A stretch of DNA of 39,177 nt from contig NZ_JACSWA010000359.1 of the NCBI RefSeq assembly GCF_016888125.1, positions 1 through 39,177 on the forward strand. Reading direction: 5' to 3'. Below are positions 1 through 7,842 of the stretch, piece by piece. A program made the translations under genes and the position numbers. The stretch comes from Spirulina sp. CCY15215 (lineage in GTDB: Bacteria > Cyanobacteriota > Cyanobacteriia > Cyanobacteriales > Spirulinaceae). The stretch's first letter is position 1. Each line of letters starts with the position of its first letter. The notes beneath the pieces are model-generated. The model searched no databases. It saw only the letters and a list, made by a program, of their open reading frames with translations, and had not been told where the DNA came from.

Positions 1-200
1 TTGGCTTGTTAGGTTAGCAGCACTATTTCAGTGACCTTAAAATTGTTTAACTACTAACGACAGGGCAGGGAACTAGCTTCGCATTCCAAGGTGTCGTAAC
101 CAAAATAACGGAGTACGCGGGGTACTTAGTCTGGTCAGAATGGCTTGTTAGATTTCTCTTCCAAGCCTCACGCCTTTAGGCTGAGGTTCCTGACCAATTC
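1..200 (+). mobile_element. Possible IS200/IS605 right end or omega-RNA remnant
   Basis: No open frame covers this stretch. It is structured. TGGTCAG at 132-138 pairs with CTGACCA at 190-196, enclosing a second hairpin at 165-187 (CCTCA-C-GCC, loop TTTA, GGC-TGAGG). A hairpin of this form beyond a C-rich, GTA-containing stretch resembles the 3' ends of cyanobacterial IS200/IS605 tnpB elements, where the omega-RNA scaffold overlaps the right end. That resemblance is from memory of the family, not from an alignment. The motif GGCTTGTTAG occurs at 3-12 and again at 142-151. Any tnpB would lie to the left, outside the window. Confidence 0.35.
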
Positions 201-269
201 TCAAAAAATAATTATTTATTATCAACTAACAATGATAATTGAGTCTTCCCACTTCAGGGGGAGAAACAT

Positions 270-275
270 TATAAT
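270..275 (+). promoter_or_regulatory. Likely -10 box of the tRNA gene
   Basis: A perfect TATAAT lies 14 bases before the first base of the mature tRNA, which would place the transcript start only a few bases upstream of it. No good -35 hexamer is visible at the normal spacing, so only the -10 box is supported. Confidence 0.4.
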
Positions 276-289
276 AGTATTCGATTTGA

Positions 290-362
290 CCAGGGTTGGC
301 CGAGCGGTTTAGGCAGCGAACTCATAATTCGCCCCAGGCAGGTTCAACTCCTGCACCCTGGA
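290..362 (+). tRNA. tRNA with CAU anticodon, probably tRNA-Ile2 (lysidine type)
   Basis: A complete cloverleaf can be folded: acceptor 290-296 with 355-361 (CCAGGGT/ACCCTGG), a 3-bp D stem 299-301/312-314, anticodon stem 316-320/328-332, loop CTCATAA with CAT at 323-325, a 5-base variable loop, a T stem 338-342/350-354 with loop TTCAACT, and discriminator A362. CCA is not encoded. CAU can mean initiator Met, elongator Met, or Ile2 in which TilS converts C34 to lysidine to read AUA. Here C1 pairs with G72 and the anticodon stem lacks the three G-C pairs of an initiator. The D arm (TGGCCGAGCGGTTTAGGC) and the AACTCATAATT anticodon arm resemble plastid trnI-CAU. Ile2 is therefore favoured, though automated tools often label such genes Met. 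Confidence 0.93.
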
Positions 363-399
363 TAAGACCAGTTAATATTCTTCTGGATAACCCAGAAAT

Positions 400-861
400 T
401 TAACGAAGGGGGAAACGCTCAAAACCAAACTCGCTACCGGGAACTGGTTGTGATGGACGCAGATAGGTGGGATTGCTGAGAGTATTGGAATTAAAAGGAC
501 TCGGCATATCGGGGGTGCGAATAATTGGACCGCTCCAGAGTTGCTGTTGCCAAACATCTACATAAAGTTCGTGAGCAAGTTGACTGTCGCGAGTGACTTC
601 AATTTCAGGAAAACCAGCAATCCCAAAGAGCCAATCAATCTGCCGTCCCGTGGTAAATGTTGTGGAAAACGCATCTTGAGAGCGGTGGGTAATGGCTTCG
701 TCAAAAGCCTCGGGGATGGTTTTAAAGGGAATGGGATGGGAACCGACGGATTGAGCCAGGACCGACGGAATAGAGATCGTTGTCGAAACGGTTAGGGCGA
801 TCGCGCCCGAAAGAGTGGCACTGAGCGCGGCAATCCCCAAGGAACTTAAAGGAATAGACAT
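400..861 (-). CDS. Small exported hypothetical protein
   Basis: 153 residues. Residues 1-36 form a signal-peptide-like segment: a hydrophobic run rich in Ala, Leu, Ile and Ser ending in VLAQS, a plausible signal peptidase I site after Ala. The mature part has no motif I recognise. It is rich in Pro, Phe, Ser and Thr, with a central stretch IDWLFGIAGFPEIEVTRD followed by VDVWQQQLWSGPIIRTPD, which suggests a small soluble periplasmic or thylakoid-lumen protein. It lies 44 bases downstream of cimA on the same strand and could be cotranscribed with it, but nothing ties its role to citramalate synthesis. It converges on the tRNA gene. The clear secretion signal makes it likely to be a real gene; the function is unknown. 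Confidence 0.7.
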   Translation of the reverse strand: MSIPLSSLGIAALSATLSGAIALTVSTTISIPSVLAQSVGSHPIPFKTIPEAFDEAITHRSQDAFSTTFTTGRQIDWLFGIAGFPEIEVTRDSQLAHELYVDVWQQQLWSGPIIRTPDMPSPFNSNTLSNPTYLRPSQPVPGSEFGFERFPLR

Positions 862-905
862 GATTAGGCGATCGACGAGGGTAAACGGTCAACAAAAGTT
901 TGGGT

Positions 906-2534
906 TTATTTTAGCGTAGGATTTGCTCTAGAAGGTAATCTTATTAATAACAAACCATATTCAATGCCTTCTACTACAGCTTGATAAGACGCATCGATGA
1001 TATTTGTAGAAACGCCTACCGTCGTCCAGCGTTGTTCTCCATTACTGGACTCGATCAACACGCGAGTTTTCGCTGAAGTTCCCGAATTACTATCGAGAAT
1101 TCGCACTTTATAATCTGTAAGATGAAAAGTAGCAATTTCCGGATAAAACTTCCCTAATGCTTTCCGCAACGCTGCATCAAGGGCTGAAACGGGACCATTT
1201 CCCTCGGCGACTTCTAATAAGTCTTCCCCTTTCACATTCACTTTAATAGTTGCTAGGGCATTACTGCTGATACTTTGAACGCCTTGTAAAATATCGCAAG
1301 TCACTTGAAAACCTTTTAATTCAAACATTTGCTGGCGCTGTCCCAAAGCCGATCGCATCAACAACTCAAAACTGGCTTCTGCCGCTTCAAATTGATAGCC
1401 GTCGTGTTCTAATTCTTTCAGTTGGTTTAAAAGTCCCCGCGCTGTGGCATCTTTTGGCTCTAATTCAATGCCAAAATTGCGCGCTTTGGAAACAATATTA
1501 CTCATTCCCGCTTGGTCTGAAATAACGATACGCCGCTCGTTCCCAATAGATTCCGGGTTAATATGTTCGTAGGTCAGGGGATTTTTCTCTACCGCAGAAA
1601 CATGAATCCCTCCTTTGTGAGCGAAGGCAGAAAGACCGACAAAAGGTGCGTGTTCGTCGGGGGCAAGGTTAGCAATTTCGCTAATTAAACGACTGGTTTT
1701 TGTTAATTGCGTGAGTTGTTCCTCTTCAAGGCATTGATAGCCGAGTTTGAGTTGTAAGTTAGGAATGAGAGTGCAAAGATTGGCATTACCGCATCGTTCT
1801 CCATAGCCATTCATGGTTCCTTGTATCATACACGCTCCTTCCAGGACAGCAGCAAGGGCGTTCGCAACGGCGGTTCCGGAATCATTGTGAGTGTGAATGC
1901 CAAGTTTCGGCGCTTCACTATCCTGGGTTAATTCGGGAAAGGCGGCAAAAACTTCTCCGACTATTCTGGTAATTTCATGGGGGAGCATTCCGCCATTGGT
2001 ATCGCAGAATACTAACCATTCCGCTCCTGCTTCCCAAGCTGTTTTGAGGGTTTTGAGGGCATATTCGGGGTTCTTCTGATAACCGTCGAACCAGTGTTCT
2101 GCATCGTAGATGACGCGACGGCCTCGAGTGCGGAGATACTCGATGGTATCGCGAATCATGGCTAAATTTTCGTCTAAACTGGTTTTGAGTCCTTCGGTGA
2201 CGTGCAGATCCCAAGATTTACCAAAAATTGTTACCCATCGCGTCCCCGCAGCGAGGATCGCCTGTAGCATTTTGTCTTCTGAAGCGAGTTTGTTGGGGCG
2301 ACGAGTGGAACAAAAGGCAACAATTTCGGCTTGTTTGAGGGGTTTTTCTTGCAGTTGCCAGAAAAATTGTACATCTTTAGGATTGGCTCCCGGCCATCCT
2401 CCTTCGATGAAGGGAATGCCCATATTATCCAGTTTGCGGGCAATTTTGAGTTTATCTTCAATGGACAGTGCTAGTCCTTCTCGTTGCGCTCCATCTCTGA
2501 GGGTTGTATCGTATAACCAAATGCGATTTTTCAT
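906..2534 (-). CDS. cimA: (R)-citramalate synthase
   Basis: Condenses pyruvate with acetyl-CoA to (R)-citramalate, the first step of the threonine-independent route to 2-oxobutyrate and isoleucine; cytoplasmic. The 542 residues show an HMGL-like TIM barrel opening with LYDTTLRDGAQ (metal and base residues around D9, R13, D14), the metal-binding pair HTH at H214/H216, and the conserved MNGYGERCGNAN loop. The C-terminal part (about 390-540) is the LeuA-type allosteric domain, where isoleucine feedback is expected. Length and the opening motif fit the long CimA form (TIGR00977-like) rather than 2-isopropylmalate synthase LeuA; homocitrate synthase is a less likely alternative. The ATG at 2534 has no strong ribosome binding site. 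A heptamer repeat array starts 17 bases upstream of the start codon, so the promoter must lie in or beyond it. Confidence 0.93.
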   Translation of the reverse strand: MKNRIWLYDTTLRDGAQREGLALSIEDKLKIARKLDNMGIPFIEGGWPGANPKDVQFFWQLQEKPLKQAEIVAFCSTRRPNKLASEDKMLQAILAAGTRWVTIFGKSWDLHVTEGLKTSLDENLAMIRDTIEYLRTRGRRVIYDAEHWFDGYQKNPEYALKTLKTAWEAGAEWLVFCDTNGGMLPHEITRIVGEVFAAFPELTQDSEAPKLGIHTHNDSGTAVANALAAVLEGACMIQGTMNGYGERCGNANLCTLIPNLQLKLGYQCLEEEQLTQLTKTSRLISEIANLAPDEHAPFVGLSAFAHKGGIHVSAVEKNPLTYEHINPESIGNERRIVISDQAGMSNIVSKARNFGIELEPKDATARGLLNQLKELEHDGYQFEAAEASFELLMRSALGQRQQMFELKGFQVTCDILQGVQSISSNALATIKVNVKGEDLLEVAEGNGPVSALDAALRKALGKFYPEIATFHLTDYKVRILDSNSGTSAKTRVLIESSNGEQRWTTVGVSTNIIDASYQAVVEGIEYGLLLIRLPSRANPTLK

Positions 2535-2550
2535 GGTTTAAAAGCAATGT

Positions 2551-2704
2551 TTGATAGTTGATAGTTGATAGTTGATAGTTGATAACTAATAGTTGATAGT
2601 TGATAGTTGATAACTAATAGTTGATAGTTGATAGTTGATAACTAATAGTTGATAACTAATAGTTGATAGTTAATAGTTGATAACTAATAGTTGATAACTA
2701 ATAA
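2551..2704 (+). repeat. Heptamer tandem array, 22 units of TTGATAG and variants
   Basis: 154 bases that divide exactly into 22 seven-base units. The basic unit is TTGATAG. Six 14-base blocks, TTGATAACTAATAG (two variant heptamers TTGATAA and CTAATAG; the last ends CTAATAA), are interspersed, and one unit is TTAATAG. The phase is never broken. It fills the gap between the cimA start and the end of the HD gene. This is the class of short tandemly repeated repetitive heptamers known in cyanobacteria. The same unit recurs in opposite orientation at 38222-38380. Confidence 0.97.
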
Positions 2705-2714
2705 TTAAATTGAT

Positions 2715-3572
2715 TTAGGCTGCTGCTGAGGTCTTCGCATCTTCTTCATGTTCGACTCGGAAAACTGTTGCGTAAAGATTGGCAATGATTTGTTTTCCAG
2801 ATTGGGTTAAATTTAAGTATTTTAATGCTGTGTGCAGGTAGGGATAAACGGCTTTCCAATAAAAGCTGGGATAGTTGGCGCGCAATTCTCCTGGGTTTTT
2901 ATAACCGAGAAATTTGTTTGTGCCAATTTCTTCAAATTCGTAGAAAAGTGCGGGGATTTTTTGCAGATAGCGAGGGTCGCTTAATTGACCGATTAAATCT
3001 GCTCCTCGGACTAAACCGGGATAGTTTTCTGTATCTTTATGATCTTCGTCAGCAGGGACGGGAAAACGAGTTAATTCAATATTGTCTTTTAAGACTTCTG
3101 CATCAATTAATTTATGACCGCCAAATCTTTCTTGGACGAATAATTTACCGCGATCGACGTGATAAGGAGCTAAACTTGCATCACTCGCACCCGCAGGAAG
3201 CTGAATCATGCGATCGCCAATTCCGGTTGCATAGCGGTTACTAACCAGATCGTCGGGACGACAAACTCCTTTAACATAGCCAATATCATGACATAAAAGT
3301 GAAATCTGAAAGTGTAACCAATCTTCGGGGGTTGCACCGCCATCTTTAATGTGCTTGCCGCGCAAAATTTCTTGTCCCACAAGAGTGACAAAAATTGTAT
3401 GCTCAACATTGTGGTAAAGTGCATCGCTATTGGCAATATTTTCGAGAGCCATGGCCGCAGCCCAAGCTATGATTTCCGCATATTCAGATTTCCAGCCACC
3501 ATAGGTTCGACGATAGCCAGAGGTTAATTGTTGAACAAGATTATCGATCAGTAAATTGGTCGCAAGGAACAT
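2715..3572 (-). CDS. HD-domain metal-dependent phosphohydrolase
   Basis: 285 residues. The HD signature is visible: H54 and H58 in YHNVEHT, the H95-D96 doublet in LLCHDIGYV, and a later conserved Asp in GADLIGQL. Such proteins bind divalent metals and hydrolyse phosphomonoesters or phosphodiesters, often nucleotides or cyclic dinucleotides. The HNVEHT arrangement resembles the PDEase/HDc class, so a cyclic-nucleotide substrate is possible but unproven. There is no sensor domain or membrane segment, so it is likely a soluble cytoplasmic enzyme. Its stop codon lies ten bases from the heptamer array. Upstream of the ATG the transcribed strand is pyrimidine-rich and no promoter stands out. Confident on the fold class, not on the substrate. 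Confidence 0.85.
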   Translation of the reverse strand: MFLATNLLIDNLVQQLTSGYRRTYGGWKSEYAEIIAWAAAMALENIANSDALYHNVEHTIFVTLVGQEILRGKHIKDGGATPEDWLHFQISLLCHDIGYVKGVCRPDDLVSNRYATGIGDRMIQLPAGASDASLAPYHVDRGKLFVQERFGGHKLIDAEVLKDNIELTRFPVPADEDHKDTENYPGLVRGADLIGQLSDPRYLQKIPALFYEFEEIGTNKFLGYKNPGELRANYPSFYWKAVYPYLHTALKYLNLTQSGKQIIANLYATVFRVEHEEDAKTSAAA

Positions 3573-3713
3573 AGCTCGGACTGTGATAAACGATAAAGGA
3601 AGATAATAAGAGAGAAAGAGAGAGAATTAGATGGGGTAATCTCGGCGATCGCCAGATTTGCGAGTTAGTAAAAATGGTTGTTAGATCAAATCCGGTTAAT
3701 GGGTATAACAAGC

Positions 3714-3775
3714 GGGCAAGATGCCCACAATACTGTAATGATTGAATATTATCGTAGTGGGAGCGTCTCGCTCCC
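3714..3775 (+). repeat. Pair of interspersed palindromes
   Basis: Two perfect short hairpins: GGGCA-AGA-TGCCC at 3714-3726 and GGGAGCG-TCT-CGCTCCC at 3759-3775, separated by 32 AT-rich bases. Palindromes of exactly this type are dispersed in many cyanobacterial genomes as REP-like elements; this is recalled, not searched. They sit in a 520-base gap (3573-4092) between divergent genes. Apart from these palindromes and the promoter at 4031-4060, I see nothing else convincing in the gap. Confidence 0.7.
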
Positions 3776-4030
3776 TAGGTTTTTTACTACGGTTAATTTT
3801 CTGGATTTGATATTAAAAACTCGACTTAGGGACATTGTAGCGGATTTAGCTTGTGTTTTCCAAGCAGGGTTAGACCCCAATAAGTAAAATTGGAAAAACG
3901 AGATTGACGGCAAAACAAGAGCATATTTTTTTGTGACATAAAGAAATATCCTGAATTTTCTTGATCTACTCTCTAGTCAAACCTTAGCATTTTGAAGTTG
4001 TCAACGGTGATTAAGACTATAATCGCAATA

Positions 4031-4060
4031 TTGTCTCGATAATTCTCTCATTGCTATAAT
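4031..4060 (+). promoter_or_regulatory. Sigma-70-type promoter for the hybrid kinase
   Basis: TTGTCT at 4031-4036 and a perfect TATAAT at 4055-4060, separated by 18 bases, 33 bases before the kinase ATG. A second TATAAT lies about 40 bases further upstream but has no -35 at usable spacing. Confidence 0.5.
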
Positions 4061-4092
4061 TTAGTTTACCCGCAATCCTAATTTCCGGTCTT

Positions 4093-6486
4093 ATGCTGGC
4101 TCAATTTCGTAAGCGCTTGCAAAACGTTGCTCCAACTCGTCGATTGACAATTCTTTATATTGCTGCTTTAAGTGCTATTGCTCTCCTCTCAATTTTAGCA
4201 CAAATAATAGTACAGCGATCTCTAGACCGACAATCGAGTGATTCTCGTATTATCAATATTGCCGGTCGTCAACGAATGTTGAGCCAGAAGTTAAGTAAAG
4301 CGGCATTGACTTTACAGAATACTCCTTTACAGAATACTCGCGATCGCGATGAATATCAAAGACGCTTAGTCGAACTTGAAGAGGCGATCGCACTTTGGGA
4401 AACTTCTCATCGAGGTTTACAACAAGGCGATCGGCAGTTAGGACTTCCTGGCCAAAATAGCGAAAAAGTAACGCAAATGTTTGCGGCGATCGAGCCTCAT
4501 TATCAAGCAATGCTTATCGCGGCCAAAGAAATTGTGACAACAATTCAAGAAAATAATTTTCAGTCTCAATCTGACTCTATTTTACCTTTTACAGAAATAA
4601 TTCTGGCTAATGAGGGGGATTTTTTACCCGGAATGAATGCGATCGTTTTCGAGTACGATCGCGAAGCTAAAGTCAGAGTTGACCAGATGAGAGAACTAGA
4701 AAAAATAATTTTAATTATTGTTCTCATTCTTCTGATCGGGGAAGCCTTATTTGTTTTTCATCCAGCTATTCGCGAAATTCGTCAACATTTAGAACGAGTC
4801 ATTAAAGCCAAGGAAGAAATGCAAGTGATGACCCTTGAATTAGCAGATAAAAATAAAATTCTCGATTCTGCACTCCAAGAAGCGCATTCTGCCACTCAAC
4901 TTAAATCTGAATTTTTGGCTAACATGAGCCATGAAATTCGCACACCAATGAATGGTATTATTGGTATGACAGGATTACTTTTGGATACAAAATTAACCCC
5001 CCAGCAACGAGAATTTACGGAAATTATTCGGAATAGCGGCGATATTTTACTGACAATTATTAACGAGATTTTGGATTTTTCTAAGATTGAAGCAGGAAAG
5101 TTACAATTAGAAGAATATCCTTTAGATTTACGAAATTGTGTTGAGGAAACATTAGATTTAGTTGCGATTAAAGCAACTGAAAAAAACCTAGAACTCGCTT
5201 ATTTGATACAACCCAATACGCCAACTCAAATCATTGGCGATACCACGAGATTGCGCCAAATTTTAGTTAATTTATTAAATAATGCCATTAAATTTACCGA
5301 TCGCGGAGAGGTTACTTTAACAATTTCAGCACGTCCTTGCGGAAATCGAATTGATAAAACAGAGCTTTATTTTGAAATTAAAGATACAGGAATTGGGATT
5401 CCTCAAGATAAACGCGATCGCCTTTTTCAATCTTTCACTCAGGTTGATGCGTCTACCTCTCGAAAATATGGCGGGACGGGGTTGGGTTTAACAATTTCCA
5501 AGCGTCTCTGCGAATTAATGGGAGGAAGAATTTGGGTTGAAAGTGAAGTGGGAATTGGTTCGACTTTCTTTTTTACAACTGTTATGACTTTAACACCAGA
5601 ATATTCTCCGTTAGACGGGCAAACAACCAGTTCCTATCTAGCGGAAAAGCGCGTTCTCATCGTCGATGATAATGCTACAAATTGTAAAATATTGAGCTTG
5701 CAATGCACTTATTGGCAAATGGTTCCTATACCTGTTAATTCTGGTCTGAAAGCATTGCATCTTTTAGAGGAGAAATTTTCATTTGATCTCATGATCTTGG
5801 ATATGCAAATGCCAGAAATGGATGGTATAACCCTTGCCCAAAAAATTCGCCAACTTCCGCACTATCAAAAAACTCACTTAATTTTGTTGACTTCTATGGG
5901 ACAAGTTGAGGAAAAATCATTAAAAGAAGAAATAAATTTTGCAGCTTGTTTAACAAAGCCGGTGAAACAATCTCAACTTTTTAGTACATTAAATTGGATT
6001 TTGCAAGAAAAAGCGCCAAAAAATGAATTTAAACCCTTAACTAAAACTGTTCAAGTTGAGAAAGAAGAACTTTATTCGACTCTGGCTAATCAATATCCAT
6101 TAAAAATATTAGTTGCTGAAGATAATACAGTCAATCAAAAATTGATTGTACATCTCTTAAAACGTTTTGGTTATCGTGCGGATGTTGTTAGCAATGGTTT
6201 GGAGGCGATCGCCTCTTTGGAGCGCCAGTCTTATGATATTATTTTAATGGATGTACAAATGCCAGAAATGGACGGTTTTGAAACAACTCGTGCAATTTGT
6301 CAGCGTTGGACTCCCGAAAAACGTCCCCGTATTATTGCTTTAACGGCTAATGCAATGGAAGGCGATCGCGAAACTTGTTTAGCATCAGGGATGGATGATT
6401 ACATTAGCAAACCGATTAAAATCAAAGCCTTGGTTAAAGTTTTGCAATGTTGTAAACCCGTCGAAAATTATGAACAAATTCATTGA
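4093..6486 (+). CDS. Hybrid histidine kinase with PilJ-type sensor and two receivers
   Basis: 797 residues. Order: TM helix at about 18-41; periplasmic sensor 45-200 with the NarX/PilJ-type signature [20 protein letters not shown], typical of small-ligand sensing domains; second TM at about 204-222; coiled linker; HisKA with H280 in [13 protein letters not shown]; HATPase with N-box [15 protein letters not shown] and GGTGLGL; receiver 1 with D570; receiver 2 with D720 (both in the [16 protein letters not shown] context) and conserved Lys in TKP/SKP. All catalytic residues are present, so it should autophosphorylate and pass phosphate to its own receivers. There is no output domain, so an external Hpt or regulator is needed; none is adjacent. 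Its ligand cannot be read from sequence. The plus-strand neighbour downstream is probably unrelated. Confidence 0.93.
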   Translation: MLAQFRKRLQNVAPTRRLTILYIAALSAIALLSILAQIIVQRSLDRQSSDSRIINIAGRQRMLSQKLSKAALTLQNTPLQNTRDRDEYQRRLVELEEAIALWETSHRGLQQGDRQLGLPGQNSEKVTQMFAAIEPHYQAMLIAAKEIVTTIQENNFQSQSDSILPFTEIILANEGDFLPGMNAIVFEYDREAKVRVDQMRELEKIILIIVLILLIGEALFVFHPAIREIRQHLERVIKAKEEMQVMTLELADKNKILDSALQEAHSATQLKSEFLANMSHEIRTPMNGIIGMTGLLLDTKLTPQQREFTEIIRNSGDILLTIINEILDFSKIEAGKLQLEEYPLDLRNCVEETLDLVAIKATEKNLELAYLIQPNTPTQIIGDTTRLRQILVNLLNNAIKFTDRGEVTLTISARPCGNRIDKTELYFEIKDTGIGIPQDKRDRLFQSFTQVDASTSRKYGGTGLGLTISKRLCELMGGRIWVESEVGIGSTFFFTTVMTLTPEYSPLDGQTTSSYLAEKRVLIVDDNATNCKILSLQCTYWQMVPIPVNSGLKALHLLEEKFSFDLMILDMQMPEMDGITLAQKIRQLPHYQKTHLILLTSMGQVEEKSLKEEINFAACLTKPVKQSQLFSTLNWILQEKAPKNEFKPLTKTVQVEKEELYSTLANQYPLKILVAEDNTVNQKLIVHLLKRFGYRADVVSNGLEAIASLERQSYDIILMDVQMPEMDGFETTRAICQRWTPEKRPRIIALTANAMEGDRETCLASGMDDYISKPIKIKALVKVLQCCKPVENYEQIH

Positions 6487-6572
6487 TTTAAAATTTGTGG
6501 TGCCAATAATTTGAGGAGGCATAAAATCATCTCCTGTCAGAAAGAGAATTTCGCAAAGTGCCGAGGAGTCTT

Positions 6573-6578
6573 TATAAT
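6573..6578 (+). promoter_or_regulatory. Candidate -10 box for the TerB-C-like/ATPase unit
   Basis: A perfect TATAAT lies 60 bases before the start codon at 6638. The -35 position (around 6549-6555) does not match the consensus, so an activator or extended element would be needed. Confidence 0.3.
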
Positions 6579-6637
6579 GAATTAGCGAATACCGAAGCGA
6601 GGGCAGTCGAAGGATTCCTACTGTTTCCCCTAACACG

Positions 6638-7822
6638 ATGCGATTTCTCAAACAAAAGCTCGTTAATCAGATTTTACTCGGCTCGATCGCCTTTGGTGTG
6701 GGTTTTGGCTTGGGATGGTTCGTTCATCGCAATTTGAAATCCGCCTCCATCACTGGGGCGATCGCGCTGACCTCCGGCTATACCAGTGCGATCGCGGCGC
6801 AATTGCATTGGAGTAAGTACGAAAAACGAAACCGTAACGCCCTGCGCTATCAAATTCAATCCCTCTCAGAGCAGCGCCAGCAACTCTACGGGGCGATTTC
6901 CTCTGCATTAGCTACCCAGCAGGAAATTCAGGCCAGTGTTCAAGCACTGAACTTGGAGCGCACCCGCTTACTCGATCGCGTTTCGGAATTACATCAGCAG
7001 CGTAACGCCCTGCATCGGGAACTTCAGGAAAGCCCCGAGGTATCGCCAGAACCCGAAACGCCCCACTATTATCGACCTCCTGCCCGTCTACAACCCTCTT
7101 TTAAAACGGAAGCAACCATTAATCGTGCCTTTTTCTCGAAAACTGTTCAACTGCAAGAAATGGAAAGTCGCTTGCAGCAACTCAATAATGAACTCGAAAA
7201 ACTACAAACTCTCCTTTTAGATCGACAAGAAGAAAGGGAGATTTTACAACAGCAAGTGTTCCAATTAAAAGAAGAGAAAAAGCAACTCGAACGCAGTGTT
7301 GAAGATGCCCAAGGAAAACTTAAGCATCTCCAACAAATTCAAGAACAATTTGCTCTCTCTTTATCGGCTCTTGAACAAGATAAACAAAAACTGGAAACGG
7401 TTCTCGGTGAAAATCGCGATCGCCTTGCAGCCTTGCAAAATGAAATTGAATCTCAGCAGCAAAATAAAAGCCAACCTAAATCCTCAAAAAATGGGCGATC
7501 GTCTGCAAAATTTCCCCTCAATTTCCCCTCAGAATGGCTAGACTTTACCAAAGAATTAAACGCTAATGAAAAAGCGGCATTAAAAGCAATTTTGGAAAAA
7601 AATGAGGAACAGTTAAAAACTATTATTAATCAACAGGCAATGATGCCGGAAGTATTAATTGAAGCCTTAAATGAAAAGGCACTCAATACATTAGGTGATA
7701 CTTTATTTGAGTCTAATGGAGGAGTGGGAATCCCGAAAATTCACGACGAATATGCTGCTTTGATAACTGAACCTATTGCCGCACAATTTGCTACCATATT
7801 GACCATTCAAGAGGTCGAATAA
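6638..7822 (+). CDS. Membrane-anchored coiled-coil protein with TerB-C-like C-terminus
   Basis: 394 residues in three parts. Residues 10-57 hold two hydrophobic glycine-rich segments, one or two membrane helices. Residues 60-290 are Gln/Glu/Leu-rich heptads interrupted by a proline-rich stretch near 128-150, predicting a long coiled coil. Residues 300-394 are a compact helical domain (LNANEKAALKAILEKNEEQL onward, ending in EPIAAQFATILTIQE) that resembles TerB-C, the domain found in predicted DNA-processing and stress complexes. The TerB-C assignment is from pattern memory and moderate. It is 20 bases upstream of the P-loop ATPase, and the tight spacing and Shine-Dalgarno between them argue for one operon and probably one complex. 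The start lacks a clear ribosome binding site. Confidence 0.8.
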   Translation: MRFLKQKLVNQILLGSIAFGVGFGLGWFVHRNLKSASITGAIALTSGYTSAIAAQLHWSKYEKRNRNALRYQIQSLSEQRQQLYGAISSALATQQEIQASVQALNLERTRLLDRVSELHQQRNALHRELQESPEVSPEPETPHYYRPPARLQPSFKTEATINRAFFSKTVQLQEMESRLQQLNNELEKLQTLLLDRQEEREILQQQVFQLKEEKKQLERSVEDAQGKLKHLQQIQEQFALSLSALEQDKQKLETVLGENRDRLAALQNEIESQQQNKSQPKSSKNGRSSAKFPLNFPSEWLDFTKELNANEKAALKAILEKNEEQLKTIINQQAMMPEVLIEALNEKALNTLGDTLFESNGGVGIPKIHDEYAALITEPIAAQFATILTIQEVE

Positions 7823-7842
7823 TTGAGGAGAATTCTCTAAAA

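Noticed and set aside
290-362. Initiator tRNA-Met
   Set aside because: C1 pairs with G72 and the anticodon stem lacks the three consecutive G-C pairs of initiators.
2551-2704. CRISPR array
   Set aside because: Units are only 7 bases, with no unique spacers and no cas genes nearby.
3678-3887. A 69-residue plus-strand open frame
   Set aside because: Its N-terminal half is translated from the dispersed palindromes at 3714-3775, it has no ribosome binding site, and no family resemblance.
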